This document shows positions 43,669-52,796 of a stretch of DNA of 64,000 nt, piece by piece (positions within the stretch are counted from its first letter, which is position 1; each line of letters opens with the position of its first letter). The DNA lies in NCBI RefSeq assembly GCF_028464225.1, contig NZ_JAQPCN010000006.1:62001-126000 (forward strand), given 5' to 3'. A program made the position numbers and the translations under genes. This DNA is from Zeaxanthinibacter sp. PT1. Lineage in GTDB: Bacteria; Bacteroidota; Bacteroidia; Flavobacteriales; Flavobacteriaceae. The notes under the pieces were generated by a model. That model saw only the letters and a program-made list of their open reading frames with translations. It was not told the origin of the DNA and made no database searches.

Positions 43669-44435
43669 TGATAGAAGTAAATAATTTACATAAATCTTTC
43701 GGGAAAACCCACGTACTCAAGGGCATCACTACCAGCTTCGAAAAAGGAAAGACCAACCTGATTATCGGTCAGAGTGGCTCGGGGAAAACGGTTTTCATCA
43801 AGTGCCTGCTGGGTCTGTTAAACCCGGAAGAAGGAACCATATCCTACGAGGGAAAGATCTACTCTAAACTTTCGGGAGATGAACGTAGAGACCTTCGGCA
43901 GGAAATGGGAATGGTTTTCCAGGGTAGCGCCTTATTTGATTCCCTGACGGTAGAAGGTAACGTGATGTTTCCCTTAGAGATGTTTACCAAGCAGTCTTAT
44001 GCCGAAATGAAAGAGCGGGTAGATTTTGTTTTAAACAGGGTTAACCTGGTGGATGCCCACGACCGTTACCCCGCTGAGATTTCCGGCGGGATGCAAAAAC
44101 GGGTAGCCATTGCCCGCGCCATAGTCATGAACCCCAAGTACCTTTTCTGTGATGAACCCAATTCCGGTCTAGATCCCAAAACAGCTATATTAATTGACAA
44201 TTTGATACAGGAGATCACCCAGGAGTACCAGATCACGACAGTGATCAACACCCACGATATGAACTCCGTAATGGAGATCGGGGAAAAGATCGTATTCCTC
44301 AAAAACGGTAAAAAGGAATGGGAGGGATCCAATAAGGAGATCTTTAAAACAGATAATAAAGCGGTGACTAATTTTGTCTACTCCTCGGAACTCTTTAAGA
44401 AAGTAAGGCAAATGTATATAGAGGAAAGAAACTAA
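43668..44435 (+). CDS. mlaF: MlaF-like ABC transporter ATP-binding protein
   Basis: A 255-residue ATPase that drives the MlaE permease encoded just upstream. Walker A is IIGQSGSGKTVFIKC, the Q-loop lies in EMGMVFQGSALFDSLTV (the ALFDS motif is typical of MlaF), the signature is SGGMQKRVAIARA and Walker B is YLFCDEPNSGLDPKT, followed by the switch His in INTHDM. The coupling by a one-base overlap supports a single complex for phospholipid transport. Its stop is immediately followed by the stop codon of the DUF389 gene on the other strand. Confidence 0.94.
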   Translation: MIEVNNLHKSFGKTHVLKGITTSFEKGKTNLIIGQSGSGKTVFIKCLLGLLNPEEGTISYEGKIYSKLSGDERRDLRQEMGMVFQGSALFDSLTVEGNVMFPLEMFTKQSYAEMKERVDFVLNRVNLVDAHDRYPAEISGGMQKRVAIARAIVMNPKYLFCDEPNSGLDPKTAILIDNLIQEITQEYQITTVINTHDMNSVMEIGEKIVFLKNGKKEWEGSNKEIFKTDNKAVTNFVYSSELFKKVRQMYIEERN

Positions 44436-45905
44436 TTAGTCTCTCGGCAGTTGTTTTACCTGAATCCTGTTATCATTTAACCGTAGCTTCAGCCATTCGT
44501 TCAGTTTTTTACTCTCAGCTTCCACCTTTTCGCTGGCTGCGGTATCTTTCCATCTAACTTCGAAAACAGGAATGGTGTCCAACTTTTCAAAATTAGTCAT
44601 GATGGTATAGGCAAATCCAAGACCCGCGAGGTCATCATAATTGGCCCTGGCTTCCGCACTGATCTGGTTAAAGGGAATCTGACCTGTAGTCATTTTGCTT
44701 AAACTGGCTACTTCTTCTTCTAAAATCCTGATACGTTCATCTTTATTCAGTAATTCTGCTTTTTTAGACTCGTACAGCTCATTTACGTAATTAAACTTTT
44801 CTTCAGAATCATCTCGCCCGCCCTGGACTATCTTCAAGTCGGTATTCTTCAGCCTGGAATATTGGTTCTTTTGTACTCTCCAGGTATCGATCACGTTATC
44901 CGGGATCACTTCGTTCCCCATAGTTACTAACTCTATGGTAGATTCACCATCATCACTGTAATTAATCTCGGTAAGGTTATCCATGTAACGGCCGGGGCCT
45001 TTGAATTGGTACACAGCTATTGTCTCTCCTATCAGTTGCTTGGCCTGGATCATATACCTGGATTCCTCAAAAACCTTGTAAAAGGTATACCCGGCGGGTA
45101 TCATGACAAGCACCGCTACGACCGAAGCCACCCGGGCTATAAATCTCCTTCTTTTGGAATTCGCATAACGCACCATGGGAAACTGTAACAATTTCAGAAC
45201 CAGGAATGTTGCCAGGGCAATAAAAATAGTATTGATGATAAACAGATACATGGCGCCCCCGGCATAAGATATGTTGCCAATTGCCAACCCAAACCCTACT
45301 GTACATAGCGGCGGCATAAGTGCGGTAGCAATAGCCACCCCAAAGATTACACTGGCAATCGTCCCTTTTTTAGCCCTGGCAATAACGAGTGCAAGACCGC
45401 CAAAAAAAGCGATGAGTACATCCCTTATATCCGGAGCTGTCCTGGCAAGGAGCTCTGAACTCTCATCCCTCAGGGGAAAAAGAACAAAGAACAAATAGGC
45501 TGTCAGTACACTTAAAAATACCATGACGGCAAAATTCTTCAGGGACCGGCGTAACGTATCAATATCATTGATTGCTATAGACATCCCGATACCCAGGATA
45601 GGGCCCATCAGTGGTGAGATTAACATGGCCCCGATCACCACTGCAGTAGAATTGGCGTTTAAGCCAACGGATGCAATAAAAATAGAACAGACTAATATCC
45701 AGGAGGTATGCCCTTTAAAGGGTATATCCGCAATGATTGCTTCCATCGTAGCCTCCCGGTCTGTGTTCTGGCGGATGTCTAGCAACTCTTCTAAGAAGTG
45801 TTTAATACTTCCAAGGAGACCTTTAAAATCCTTTTTAACTTCCTCTGCACTCCCTTCATCTTTGCTGGTAGGGGTGATTTGATCCTGGTCTAATTTCTGG
45901 CTCAT
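44436..45905 (-). CDS. DUF389/TIGR00341-family membrane protein
   Basis: A 489-residue protein. The N-terminal 60 residues are charged and cytoplasmic; six or seven transmembrane helices follow (about 65-305), with the conserved SVGLNANSTAVVIGAMLISPLMGPILGIG and GVAIATALMPPLCTVGFGLA segments that define DUF389. The C-terminal 180 residues form a soluble part with a coiled coil (YELYESKKAELLNKDERIRILEEEV region) and a final alpha/beta segment. The function of the family is not established. It begins two bases after the manC stop and is probably co-transcribed with it. Confidence 0.88.
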   Translation of the reverse strand: MSQKLDQDQITPTSKDEGSAEEVKKDFKGLLGSIKHFLEELLDIRQNTDREATMEAIIADIPFKGHTSWILVCSIFIASVGLNANSTAVVIGAMLISPLMGPILGIGMSIAINDIDTLRRSLKNFAVMVFLSVLTAYLFFVLFPLRDESSELLARTAPDIRDVLIAFFGGLALVIARAKKGTIASVIFGVAIATALMPPLCTVGFGLAIGNISYAGGAMYLFIINTIFIALATFLVLKLLQFPMVRYANSKRRRFIARVASVVAVLVMIPAGYTFYKVFEESRYMIQAKQLIGETIAVYQFKGPGRYMDNLTEINYSDDGESTIELVTMGNEVIPDNVIDTWRVQKNQYSRLKNTDLKIVQGGRDDSEEKFNYVNELYESKKAELLNKDERIRILEEEVASLSKMTTGQIPFNQISAEARANYDDLAGLGFAYTIMTNFEKLDTIPVFEVRWKDTAASEKVEAESKKLNEWLKLRLNDNRIQVKQLPRD

Positions 45906-45907
45906 GG

Positions 45908-46996
45908 CTATATATATTGATCGCCGAAAGTGTTCTTTACCTTAGTAACTACTTCCTTGATATGTTGTTCTTTTTGTTTTGGATAGATCAGGAGTACCTC
46001 TTTTTTATCCACAATGATGTAATCGTTTATCCCGTCCAATACCACCAGCTTTCCCTCTTCAGTTCTGATCATATTTCCAGTAGCATCCTCTGAGAGCAAA
46101 GTGCCATTTACAATAGCATTATCCCCCGCACTGTTCTGCATTTTATCATAAAGTGAGCCCCAGGTGCCAAGGTCGTTCCAGTCAAAAGCGGCAGGTAAAA
46201 CATAGATCGTGTCCGCTTTCTCCAGGATGGCGTAGTCAATAGAAATATTATCTGCCTTAGGATAATGCTCCTCTATAAAACCGGCCTCCTTATCGGTATT
46301 ATAAAGTTCCTGCCCTTTATTAAACAAGGCATAGGTTTCTGGCTGATGATTTTTAAATGCACTGATGATAGTCTCTACCCCCCACATAAATATACCGGCA
46401 TTCCACAGGAAATTCTCTTGTTCTAAAAAAGATTTAGCTGTTTGGTAATCAGGCTTTTCCCGGAATTGAACCACATTTTTAAGACTAGTACCTTCCTGGT
46501 CTTCTTGCTTATCAAATTCGATGTAGCCAAATCCGGTATTTGGAAAGGTAGGCTTAATACCCAATGTACATAGAGCATTTTCTTCCTGGCAGCGGCTAAA
46601 ACACTGCTTAACATCCTCTTCAAATGCCGCCTCATCTTCGATCCAGTGATCACTGGGAGCTACGATCATGGTGGCATCCGGGTTTTTCTTCTGAATCTTT
46701 AAGGCTGCGTATAAGATACAGGGTGCTGTGTTCCTCATGGCTGGCTCTAAGACCACCTGGTCCTCGTTCAGCATTGGTAATTGTTCCATTACCAGGGACA
46801 AATACCTTTGGTTAGTAAGAATCAGGATATTTTCTGTCGGTATAAATTTTGACAGTCGTTGCACCGTCTTTTGGATAAGGGTCTGTCCGGATCCCAGCAT
46901 ATCGTGGAATTGTTTCGGGTTCTCAGCAGTACTGAGTGGCCAGAATCTTGAGCCGACGCCCCCCGCCATTACAACGGCGTAATAATTCTTATTCAT
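45908..46996 (-). CDS. manC: Mannose-1-phosphate guanylyltransferase
   Basis: A 362-residue nucleotidyltransferase that makes GDP-mannose from mannose 1-phosphate and GTP for surface glycans. The activation motif is VVMAGGVGSRFWPLS (residues about 7-21), followed by NPKQF, VAPSDHWI, GYIEF and the FLWNAGIFMW segment; FDWNDLGTWGSLY (about 285) completes the active site. The start MNKNYYAV at 46996 is favoured; an upstream ATG at 47029 adds 11 residues without family sequence. There is no C-terminal phosphomannose isomerase domain. DUF389 follows two bases downstream. Confidence 0.93.
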   Translation of the reverse strand: MNKNYYAVVMAGGVGSRFWPLSTAENPKQFHDMLGSGQTLIQKTVQRLSKFIPTENILILTNQRYLSLVMEQLPMLNEDQVVLEPAMRNTAPCILYAALKIQKKNPDATMIVAPSDHWIEDEAAFEEDVKQCFSRCQEENALCTLGIKPTFPNTGFGYIEFDKQEDQEGTSLKNVVQFREKPDYQTAKSFLEQENFLWNAGIFMWGVETIISAFKNHQPETYALFNKGQELYNTDKEAGFIEEHYPKADNISIDYAILEKADTIYVLPAAFDWNDLGTWGSLYDKMQNSAGDNAIVNGTLLSEDATGNMIRTEEGKLVVLDGINDYIIVDKKEVLLIYPKQKEQHIKEVVTKVKNTFGDQYI

Positions 46997-47084
46997 GGTT
47001 GTTGTTTTATAATCAAAAGGAATATTCAAGCTACAGCTGTTTAACCGGGACCGGTCAAGGTGGTCATTCGTATACTTACCTCAA

Positions 47085-47687
47085 TCAGTCGGCTTTTAGT
47101 AATTCTACTTCCGCATTGGGTTGAAATAGGTACACCTTACCGGTAGCCATCTCTACACATTCGTATCGCTTAACTCTCCTGTTTCCTTTTTTAAAGATTT
47201 TGCCATTGTATATACTGAAAACACTTCCAATAGGCAATTCAAATATAAAGCTCTTATCGTTTGGTTCATCATAGGACATCAGTGCAATTGAAAGATTGGC
47301 ATCTGTTCCGCTACTGGCCTTAGGATTCCTGAAATGTGTGGCGAGTAATGGGAGTAGTTTGGAAGGGAATACTTCCGGCCGTATAAAGGGCACCATAAGC
47401 AACTGAAAGGTCTTTTTCCATTCCACTCCATGGGGTTTGATCTGCCTCCCGAATTTTTCGAATGCAACTAAATGAGCAATCTCGTGTACCAGGGTGATCA
47501 AAAACCTGTATTTATTAGAACTGGCATTTACGGTGATAAGATGCTGACCCCCGGGCAGACGCCGGTAATCTCCATGACGGGTTACCCGTTGATCGACCAC
47601 CTTTAAATGAACTTCATACTTCTTGATCAATTCGAAACAAGGAACTACCGCGGCCGGTGGAAGATAGCGTTGTAAAGTATTGTTCAT
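47085..47687 (-). CDS. SprT-like zinc metalloprotease-domain protein
   Basis: A 200-residue protein with a SprT-like zinc site: HEIAH at 68-72 (His68, Glu69, His72) and a third ligand His86 in KPHGVEWK. The remainder includes YRRLPGGQHLITVNASSNKYRFLITL before the motif and a beta-rich C-terminal half (FELPIGSVFSIYNGKIFKKGNRR, VYLFQPNAEVELL). SprT-like domains occur in proteases for DNA-protein crosslinks and in uncharacterised bacterial proteins; the C-terminal Cys-rich zinc ribbon of SprT is absent. A complete promoter lies immediately upstream, with the -7 box five bases before the ATG. Confidence 0.85.
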   Translation of the reverse strand: MNNTLQRYLPPAAVVPCFELIKKYEVHLKVVDQRVTRHGDYRRLPGGQHLITVNASSNKYRFLITLVHEIAHLVAFEKFGRQIKPHGVEWKKTFQLLMVPFIRPEVFPSKLLPLLATHFRNPKASSGTDANLSIALMSYDEPNDKSFIFELPIGSVFSIYNGKIFKKGNRRVKRYECVEMATGKVYLFQPNAEVELLKAD

Positions 47688-47692
47688 CAGAT

Positions 47693-47722
47693 CAAAAATA
47701 GTATAAATCTCTTATGGCACAA
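47693..47722 (-). promoter_or_regulatory. Promoter of the SprT-like gene (TTG-N19-TATTTTTG), leaderless layout
   Basis: On the minus strand TTG (complement of 47720-47722) and TATTTTTG (complement of 47693-47700) are exactly 19 bases apart, a full match to the Bacteroidota promoter. The -7 box ends five bases before the ATG. A 13-base palindrome GGCCAA-T-TTGGCC (47753-47765) lies 30 bases further upstream. Confidence 0.75.
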
Positions 47723-47776
47723 GTAGCCCGATTTTATGTTATGTTGAGGATTGGCCAATTTGGCCTGCCGTGGTGA

Positions 47777-48457
47777 TTAAGGTGTTGAATTACTCACTTG
47801 TAGTACTTTGCCATTATAGAACTTCTGACCGTTGAGTGCAAAATCGGCAATATAATTCGCCATTTCCTCTGCGGTGGTCGGCGCTTGGTATCCCGGGAAG
47901 GCCGTTTCGAGCATTTCGGTCTGCACTGCGCCCAGGGCCAGGGCATTGAATGAAGGTCCGTTATCTTTGAATTCTTCGGCCAGCAGTTCGGTCAATGTGA
48001 TGACTGCACCTTTACTGCTACTATAAGCCGCCAGTCCGGGAAATTTACTACTGCCCTGTATGCCTCCCATAGAACTGATGGTAAGCACATGTCCACCGGA
48101 ATTCATATAAGGTAAGACCACTTGTGTAAGTGCTGCAAGACCAAACACGTTAACATCATATACTTGCCTGAAATCATCCATACTAGTCTGCATGAAAGGT
48201 TTGTTGACCAAGTAGCCTGCGTTGTGAATCAATATATCCACCACAGACCATTCTCCCTTTAAGGAAGCCCTTAATCCCTCTAACTCATCCGGTTTACAGA
48301 TATCCAGGGATAAAGCAGTGATCCTGGAGTTATTCAGTTGTTTTATAGGGTCATCGTTCCTGGAAAGCGCAAGGACATTATGCCCGTTTTCAGCAAGTTG
48401 CTTCGCCAACTGAAATCCTATTCCCCGGCTACTGCCGGTAACTATTACATTCGCCAT
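47777..48457 (-). CDS. SDR-family oxidoreductase
   Basis: A 226-residue classical short-chain dehydrogenase. The cofactor motif is VTGSSRGIGFQLA (about 6-18), the structural motif is HNAGYL, and the catalytic residues are Ser in TISSMGG and Tyr/Lys in YSSSKGAV (about 146-153). The C-terminus is short. The Arg in the cofactor loop suggests NADP. Its start shares one base with the stop of the M28 peptidase gene (TAATG), so the two are coupled. The substrate cannot be told. Confidence 0.9.
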   Translation of the reverse strand: MANVIVTGSSRGIGFQLAKQLAENGHNVLALSRNDDPIKQLNNSRITALSLDICKPDELEGLRASLKGEWSVVDILIHNAGYLVNKPFMQTSMDDFRQVYDVNVFGLAALTQVVLPYMNSGGHVLTISSMGGIQGSSKFPGLAAYSSSKGAVITLTELLAEEFKDNGPSFNALALGAVQTEMLETAFPGYQAPTTAEEMANYIADFALNGQKFYNGKVLQVSNSTP

Positions 48458-49455
48458 TAATTGTATTTTATTTCTCGATCTTCAGCGTTCGCAATACTTT
48501 CCACCACGGGAATCATCCTATTAATCACCTCGGCCATATAAGCGGGATGCATAGCGGAAGCTTCATCCCCGACCTTGTGGTAATGATTAAAATTGGTGAA
48601 ATCAAAACTGCTGAATGTCTGCGAAGGCACATTAAATGCTTCGTGAAAAGGTAAATTATCTGATCGCCGGAACAAGTTATAGGATTCTGCCTGAGGCAGG
48701 AACCCGACCAGTTTTTCGCCGGCATATCGGTTCGCTACATCAGCTAGGTTAGACAAATTGTAACCGGTAAGGTAAAGCAAATGGTCTTTCCCATTCATTG
48801 GAACACCGATCATTTCGTAATTCAACATGACATACAGGTCAAGATTTTCTGATCGAAGTTTTTCCGCGAGGTGTTCAGCGCCCAGTAATCCTTTTTCCTC
48901 TGCACTAAAAAGTGCGAATATTAAACTGCGTTTATTGGTACGTGATTTTCCGAAATAGCGAGCCAGCTCCAAGACAGCCACGGTACCCGATGCATTATCA
49001 TTGGCCCCATTGGCAATAGAATCTCCTGCAACATCTTTCTGCACCCCGATATGGTCATAATGAGCACCTATCAGGATAAATTCATTTTTTAAGGCAGGGT
49101 CATTCCCCGGGACCGTGCCTACAACATTATGAGTAGGAGTTGGAAAATTGGTAAGGGTATCCCTGTAATTCTTAAAATAGGGTGCTACCCCATTTTTTTT
49201 GAATTCCTCTATTATATAGTCCGCAGCCAGGTCTAATCCGGGAGTACCTGCTTCCCTGCCCCGGAGTTCATCACCGGCCAGGAAAGAAATAATACTCTTT
49301 GTCCTGGTACTGTCCGTCACCGGGCTTTCTCCAGTCTCTGAACTCCTCTGTACGGTACCACAGGAAGCTAAAAACAATGATCCCCAGAACAGCAGGGTCA
49401 ATACCGCTGTTCCGGGGATTTTTTTTGATGAGACTTTGCTCATGGTATAAATCAT
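48457..49455 (-). CDS. M28-family zinc aminopeptidase lipoprotein
   Basis: A 332-residue exported peptidase with lipobox FLASC (Cys32 from the first ATG; a second ATG lies at 49443). The di-zinc site of family M28 is seen in order: His/Asp in GAHYDHIG, bridging Asp in NGANDNASG, the catalytic Glu-Glu in FSAEEKGLLGAE, and the final His in FNHYHKVGDEA. It releases N-terminal amino acids from peptides in the periplasm or at the cell surface. The gene follows the PDH E2 gene by 11 bases and is coupled by a one-base overlap to the SDR gene. Confidence 0.9.
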   Translation of the reverse strand: MIYTMSKVSSKKIPGTAVLTLLFWGSLFLASCGTVQRSSETGESPVTDSTRTKSIISFLAGDELRGREAGTPGLDLAADYIIEEFKKNGVAPYFKNYRDTLTNFPTPTHNVVGTVPGNDPALKNEFILIGAHYDHIGVQKDVAGDSIANGANDNASGTVAVLELARYFGKSRTNKRSLIFALFSAEEKGLLGAEHLAEKLRSENLDLYVMLNYEMIGVPMNGKDHLLYLTGYNLSNLADVANRYAGEKLVGFLPQAESYNLFRRSDNLPFHEAFNVPSQTFSSFDFTNFNHYHKVGDEASAMHPAYMAEVINRMIPVVESIANAEDREIKYN

Positions 49456-49466
49456 AAAATACTTTA

Positions 49467-51113
49467 TTAAGCTAACATAGTCACCGGGTTCTCCAGGTAG
49501 GCACGCAGCGTTTGTAAAAATTGCGCACCTGTGGCGCCGTCTACGGTGCGATGATCACATGCCAGGGTTACTTTCATAGTACTTCCGACGACGATCTCCC
49601 CATTCCTCACAACCGGCTTCTCTACTATTGCACCTACCGAAAGGATTGCAGAGTTGGGTTGGTTGATAATGGAAGTGAACTCGAGAATCCCGAACATACC
49701 AAGGTTAGATACAGTAAAAGTACTACCCTCCATTTCTGCAGGGGTTAATTTCTTGTTTCGGGCTTTCCCGGCAAGATCCTTAACTGCTCCCCCGATTTGG
49801 CTCAATGTCATCTGGTCTGTAAACTTCAGTACAGGCACCACTAAACCATCTTCCACGGCTACTGCCACACCCACGTGTACATGTTTATTGTAAAGGGTGG
49901 TATCCCCTTTCCAGGTAGTGTTTACCTGTGGATGCTTTTTCAGCGCCATGGCACAGGCCTTTACTACCATATCATTGAAAGAAACTTTGGTATCCGGAAG
50001 GTTATTGATCTGTGCCCTTGATGCCTTGGCATCATCCATATTCACCTCTATGGTCAGGTAATAATGCGGAGCAGTGAACTTGGATTCTCCCAATCGCTTG
50101 GCGATCACCTTACGCATTTGAGAGTTCTTGATTTCTTCTGTCTGTTCTTCACCGGCGGGTAAGGCCATGGAAACAGCAGGGGCTGAAGGAGCCGCTGCCT
50201 TAGCTGCTTGTTCGGGTTGAGCCTCAGGCTTGTAATTCTCTATATCTCTTTTTACAATTCGACCCTGGTCCCCACTTCCCTTCACCTTGGAAAGATCTAT
50301 TCCTTTTTCGGCTGCTATCTTTCTCGCCAGTGGCGATACGAATATCCGTTGACCATCCTCCGTTTCCGGGGCAGCAACCTCTTGTTTAGCAGCTTCTTCA
50401 GTAGATTTTGATTCAGCCGGTTTTTCAGCAGCGCTTGCTGATTCCTGCTTTTTATCGCCGGAAGGCTTACTGTTCAGTACTGCATCAACATCGGTTCCCT
50501 CAGGGCCAATTATAGCCAGGACTTCATCTACAGGAGCGGATTCGCCTTCCCCTATCCCTACATATAATAAGGTGCCGGAGTAGAATGATTCAAATTCCAT
50601 GGTAGCCTTATCGGTTTCGATCTCTGCAAGGATATCTCCTTCTTCGACACTGTCTCCGACTTTCTTTAGCCAACTTGCCACGGTACCTTCTTCCATGGTA
50701 TCACTGAGTCTCGGCATTTTGACGATCTCCACGCCTTCGGGAATCTCTGTACTGCCGCTGTCACTTGAGGAGTCGCTTTCTTCAGAATCTGCCTTAGACT
50801 CTTCATTAGCTTCCTCCTTGTTTTCCTTTTTGGATTCTCCTTTATTATTATTGAGCAAAGCCGATATATCTTCTCCTTCTTCACCAATTATAGCGAGTAA
50901 AGAATCTACCGGAGCACCATCTCCTTCAGCGATTCCGATATGCAACAACGTTCCTTCATGGAAGGATTCAAACTCCATCGTCGCTTTATCGGTCTCTATC
51001 TCTGCCAGGATATCACCTTCTTCTACTTTATCTCCAACTTGTTTGAGCCATTTTGCCACGGTTCCTTCTTCCATGGTATCACTCAACCTAGGCATGTTTA
51101 TTATCTCTGCCAT
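49467..51113 (-). CDS. pdhC: Pyruvate dehydrogenase complex E2, dihydrolipoamide acetyltransferase with two lipoyl domains
   Basis: A 548-residue E2 core subunit that transfers acetyl groups from lipoamide to CoA. It has two lipoyl domains with lipoylated Lys43 and Lys169, each in the sequence ETDKATMEFESF, joined by an acidic Glu/Ser/Lys linker (about 84-125). A second linker leads to the peripheral-subunit-binding domain (FVSPLARKIAAEKGIDLSKV, about 253-290), then an Ala/Pro linker, then the catalytic domain with His521 and Asp525 in HRTVDG near the C-terminus. The two lipoyl domains are so alike that the DNA repeats at about 50600-50710 and 50960-51110. It starts three bases after the E1 alpha stop. 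Confidence 0.96.
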   Translation of the reverse strand: MAEIINMPRLSDTMEEGTVAKWLKQVGDKVEEGDILAEIETDKATMEFESFHEGTLLHIGIAEGDGAPVDSLLAIIGEEGEDISALLNNNKGESKKENKEEANEESKADSEESDSSSDSGSTEIPEGVEIVKMPRLSDTMEEGTVASWLKKVGDSVEEGDILAEIETDKATMEFESFYSGTLLYVGIGEGESAPVDEVLAIIGPEGTDVDAVLNSKPSGDKKQESASAAEKPAESKSTEEAAKQEVAAPETEDGQRIFVSPLARKIAAEKGIDLSKVKGSGDQGRIVKRDIENYKPEAQPEQAAKAAAPSAPAVSMALPAGEEQTEEIKNSQMRKVIAKRLGESKFTAPHYYLTIEVNMDDAKASRAQINNLPDTKVSFNDMVVKACAMALKKHPQVNTTWKGDTTLYNKHVHVGVAVAVEDGLVVPVLKFTDQMTLSQIGGAVKDLAGKARNKKLTPAEMEGSTFTVSNLGMFGILEFTSIINQPNSAILSVGAIVEKPVVRNGEIVVGSTMKVTLACDHRTVDGATGAQFLQTLRAYLENPVTMLA

Positions 51114-51116
51114 TAC

Positions 51117-52115
51117 TTATAATTTGTGTTGCAAAAATGGATAGTCTTTTTGTTCGTATACGGTATCGTACAGCTGTTCGATCGGAGGATAGTCCGAATT
51201 ATCCGCAAATTCTTCGCACTCCTTCACCAGGTCTTTCACCCGTTTATCAATAGCTTTAATTTCTTCTTCGGTAGCGTATTTCTTATCGAGAATCACTTCT
51301 TTCACCTGGCTGATTGGGTCGATCTTCTTGTATTCTTCAACCTCATCCTTAGTTCGGTAGTGTTGGGCATCAGACATAGAATGACCCCTGTAGCGATAGG
51401 TCTTCATCTCCAGGAAAGTTGGTCCTCCGCCAGAGCGGGCTCTTTCTATTGCCTTACTCATCTCTTGTGCTACGGTCGCTGGATCCATCCCATCAACCGG
51501 TCCACATGGCATTTCATATCCCAATCCAAGTTTCCAAATTTCCGTGCTATGCGAAGTTCGCGCTACGGAAGTTCCCATGGCGTAGCCATTGTTTTCACAG
51601 ACGAAGACCACGGGCAATTGCCATAACATTGCCAGGTTAAATGCTTCGTGGAGCGATCCTTGTCTTACGGCTCCATCCCCCATATAACAAAGGGTTACCG
51701 CATCTCTCTTAAAATACTTATCGGCAAATGCAAGACCGGCACCAAGAGGAATCTGTCCTCCTACGATACCATGCCCTCCATAAAAACGATGTTCCTTTGA
51801 GAAGATGTGCATAGACCCTCCCATTCCTTTAGAAGTTCCCGTCACTTTACCATACAATTCGGCCATCACCTTCCTGGGGTCTACCCCCATTCCTATCGGC
51901 TGAACGTGGTTCCTGTATGCAGTGATCATCCGGTCCTTAGTCAGGTCCATGGCATGTAATGCACCAGCTAATACAGCTTCCTGTCCATTGTATAAATGAA
52001 GAAAGCCTCTCACCTTCTGTTGTATGTACACCGCTGCTAACTTGTCCTCGAATTTTCTCCAGAACAACATGTCTTCATACCATTTCAGGTAGACTTCCTT
52101 GGTAATTTTTTCCAT
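51117..52115 (-). CDS. pdhA: Pyruvate dehydrogenase E1 component, alpha subunit
   Basis: A 332-residue E1 alpha subunit that, with E1 beta, decarboxylates pyruvate using thiamine diphosphate. The TDP motif runs from GDGAVRQGSLHEAFN to the ENNGYAMGT segment. The phosphorylation-loop region YRYRGHSMSDAQHYR is conserved, and GGSMHIFSKEHRFYGGHGIVG is a family mark. No gene for E1 beta or E3 is next to it, so the complex is split in this genome. A -7 box lies 80 bases upstream, and pdhC follows after three bases. Confidence 0.96.
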   Translation of the reverse strand: MEKITKEVYLKWYEDMLFWRKFEDKLAAVYIQQKVRGFLHLYNGQEAVLAGALHAMDLTKDRMITAYRNHVQPIGMGVDPRKVMAELYGKVTGTSKGMGGSMHIFSKEHRFYGGHGIVGGQIPLGAGLAFADKYFKRDAVTLCYMGDGAVRQGSLHEAFNLAMLWQLPVVFVCENNGYAMGTSVARTSHSTEIWKLGLGYEMPCGPVDGMDPATVAQEMSKAIERARSGGGPTFLEMKTYRYRGHSMSDAQHYRTKDEVEEYKKIDPISQVKEVILDKKYATEEEIKAIDKRVKDLVKECEEFADNSDYPPIEQLYDTVYEQKDYPFLQHKL

Positions 52116-52195
52116 TAATACCGATTGTTTTTAATATTCTTCTCTAAATGAAACTGACCGGACACCCCAATGGGGCCCTGATTTTTGTAGGAGAA

Positions 52196-52203
52196 CAAAA
52201 ATA
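52196..52203 (-). promoter_or_regulatory. -7 promoter box TATTTTTG of the pdhA operon
   Basis: On the minus strand the bases read TATTTTTG, an exact TAnnTTTG match, 80 bases before the pdhA ATG. The leader includes the short palindrome CCCCAATGGGG (52165-52175), too tight to be a clear hairpin. Confidence 0.5.
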
Positions 52204-52307
52204 CACATTAAATCAATAGTGAAAAAGAATTGCTAAAAAAGCTTAAAGCACTCTAAGAACTGTTTTGAATTCCACTTGGAAAATTCGCCCAATCCCTATT
52301 TTCACAA

Positions 52308-52793
52308 TTAGTCCAGGTATGATTTTCCGAAGGCAAGAGGAAGCAGATCCGCGATAGATGAACTCTTGTAAACCTCCCCGGAAGCTCCCATCATCAGGAT
52401 TGCTATTCCATCGTCCTGTCTTTGTTCGTACTCCGCTATCGCCTGTCGGCAATTGCCGCAAGGGGCTGCAGGTGTATCGACTTCTCTGCGAACAGAGTTA
52501 ACACTGATCGCTATAGCCTTTACCGCAATTCCGGGAAAACGTGCCCCGGCGTGGAAAATCGCCACCCTTTCCGCGCATAGCCCGGAAGGATAAGAAGCAT
52601 TTTCCTGGTTATTACCGATTACAATCTCTCCGTTGGCCAATAGGACGGCCGCTCCGACCTGGAAGCCGGAATAGGGGGCGTAAGCGTTCTCCCTGGCCAG
52701 GACCGCTGTCCGCATTAATTCCTGGTCCAAAACAGCTAATTCCTCCAGGCTGTCATAAATTTCGAGATCAAAAGTTACTTTCTTTTTGTGCAT
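52308..52793 (-). CDS. cdd: Cytidine deaminase
   Basis: A 161-residue zinc enzyme that deaminates cytidine and deoxycytidine in pyrimidine salvage. The zinc ligands are Cys73, Cys112 and Cys115, and the proton-shuttle Glu75 is in the LCAERVAIF motif; the second motif is PCGNCRQA. AYAPYSGFQVGAAVL is the substrate-side segment. The length suits the homotetrameric Cys3 class. A -7-like box ends three bases before the ATG. A terminator for porV lies between the two genes, so cdd is transcribed on its own. Confidence 0.95.
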   Translation of the reverse strand: MHKKKVTFDLEIYDSLEELAVLDQELMRTAVLARENAYAPYSGFQVGAAVLLANGEIVIGNNQENASYPSGLCAERVAIFHAGARFPGIAVKAIAISVNSVRREVDTPAAPCGNCRQAIAEYEQRQDDGIAILMMGASGEVYKSSSIADLLPLAFGKSYLD

Positions 52794-52796
52794 GGT

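Noticed and set aside
47753-47765. Palindrome GGCCAA-T-TTGGCC as a terminator for the SDR gene
   Set aside because: The loop is one base and no T run follows on either strand; an operator near the sprT-like promoter remains possible but unsupported.
52165-52175. CCCCAATGGGG palindrome in the pdhA leader as an attenuator
   Set aside because: The loop is too small for a stable hairpin with all pairs, and there is no T run or riboswitch-like structure around it.
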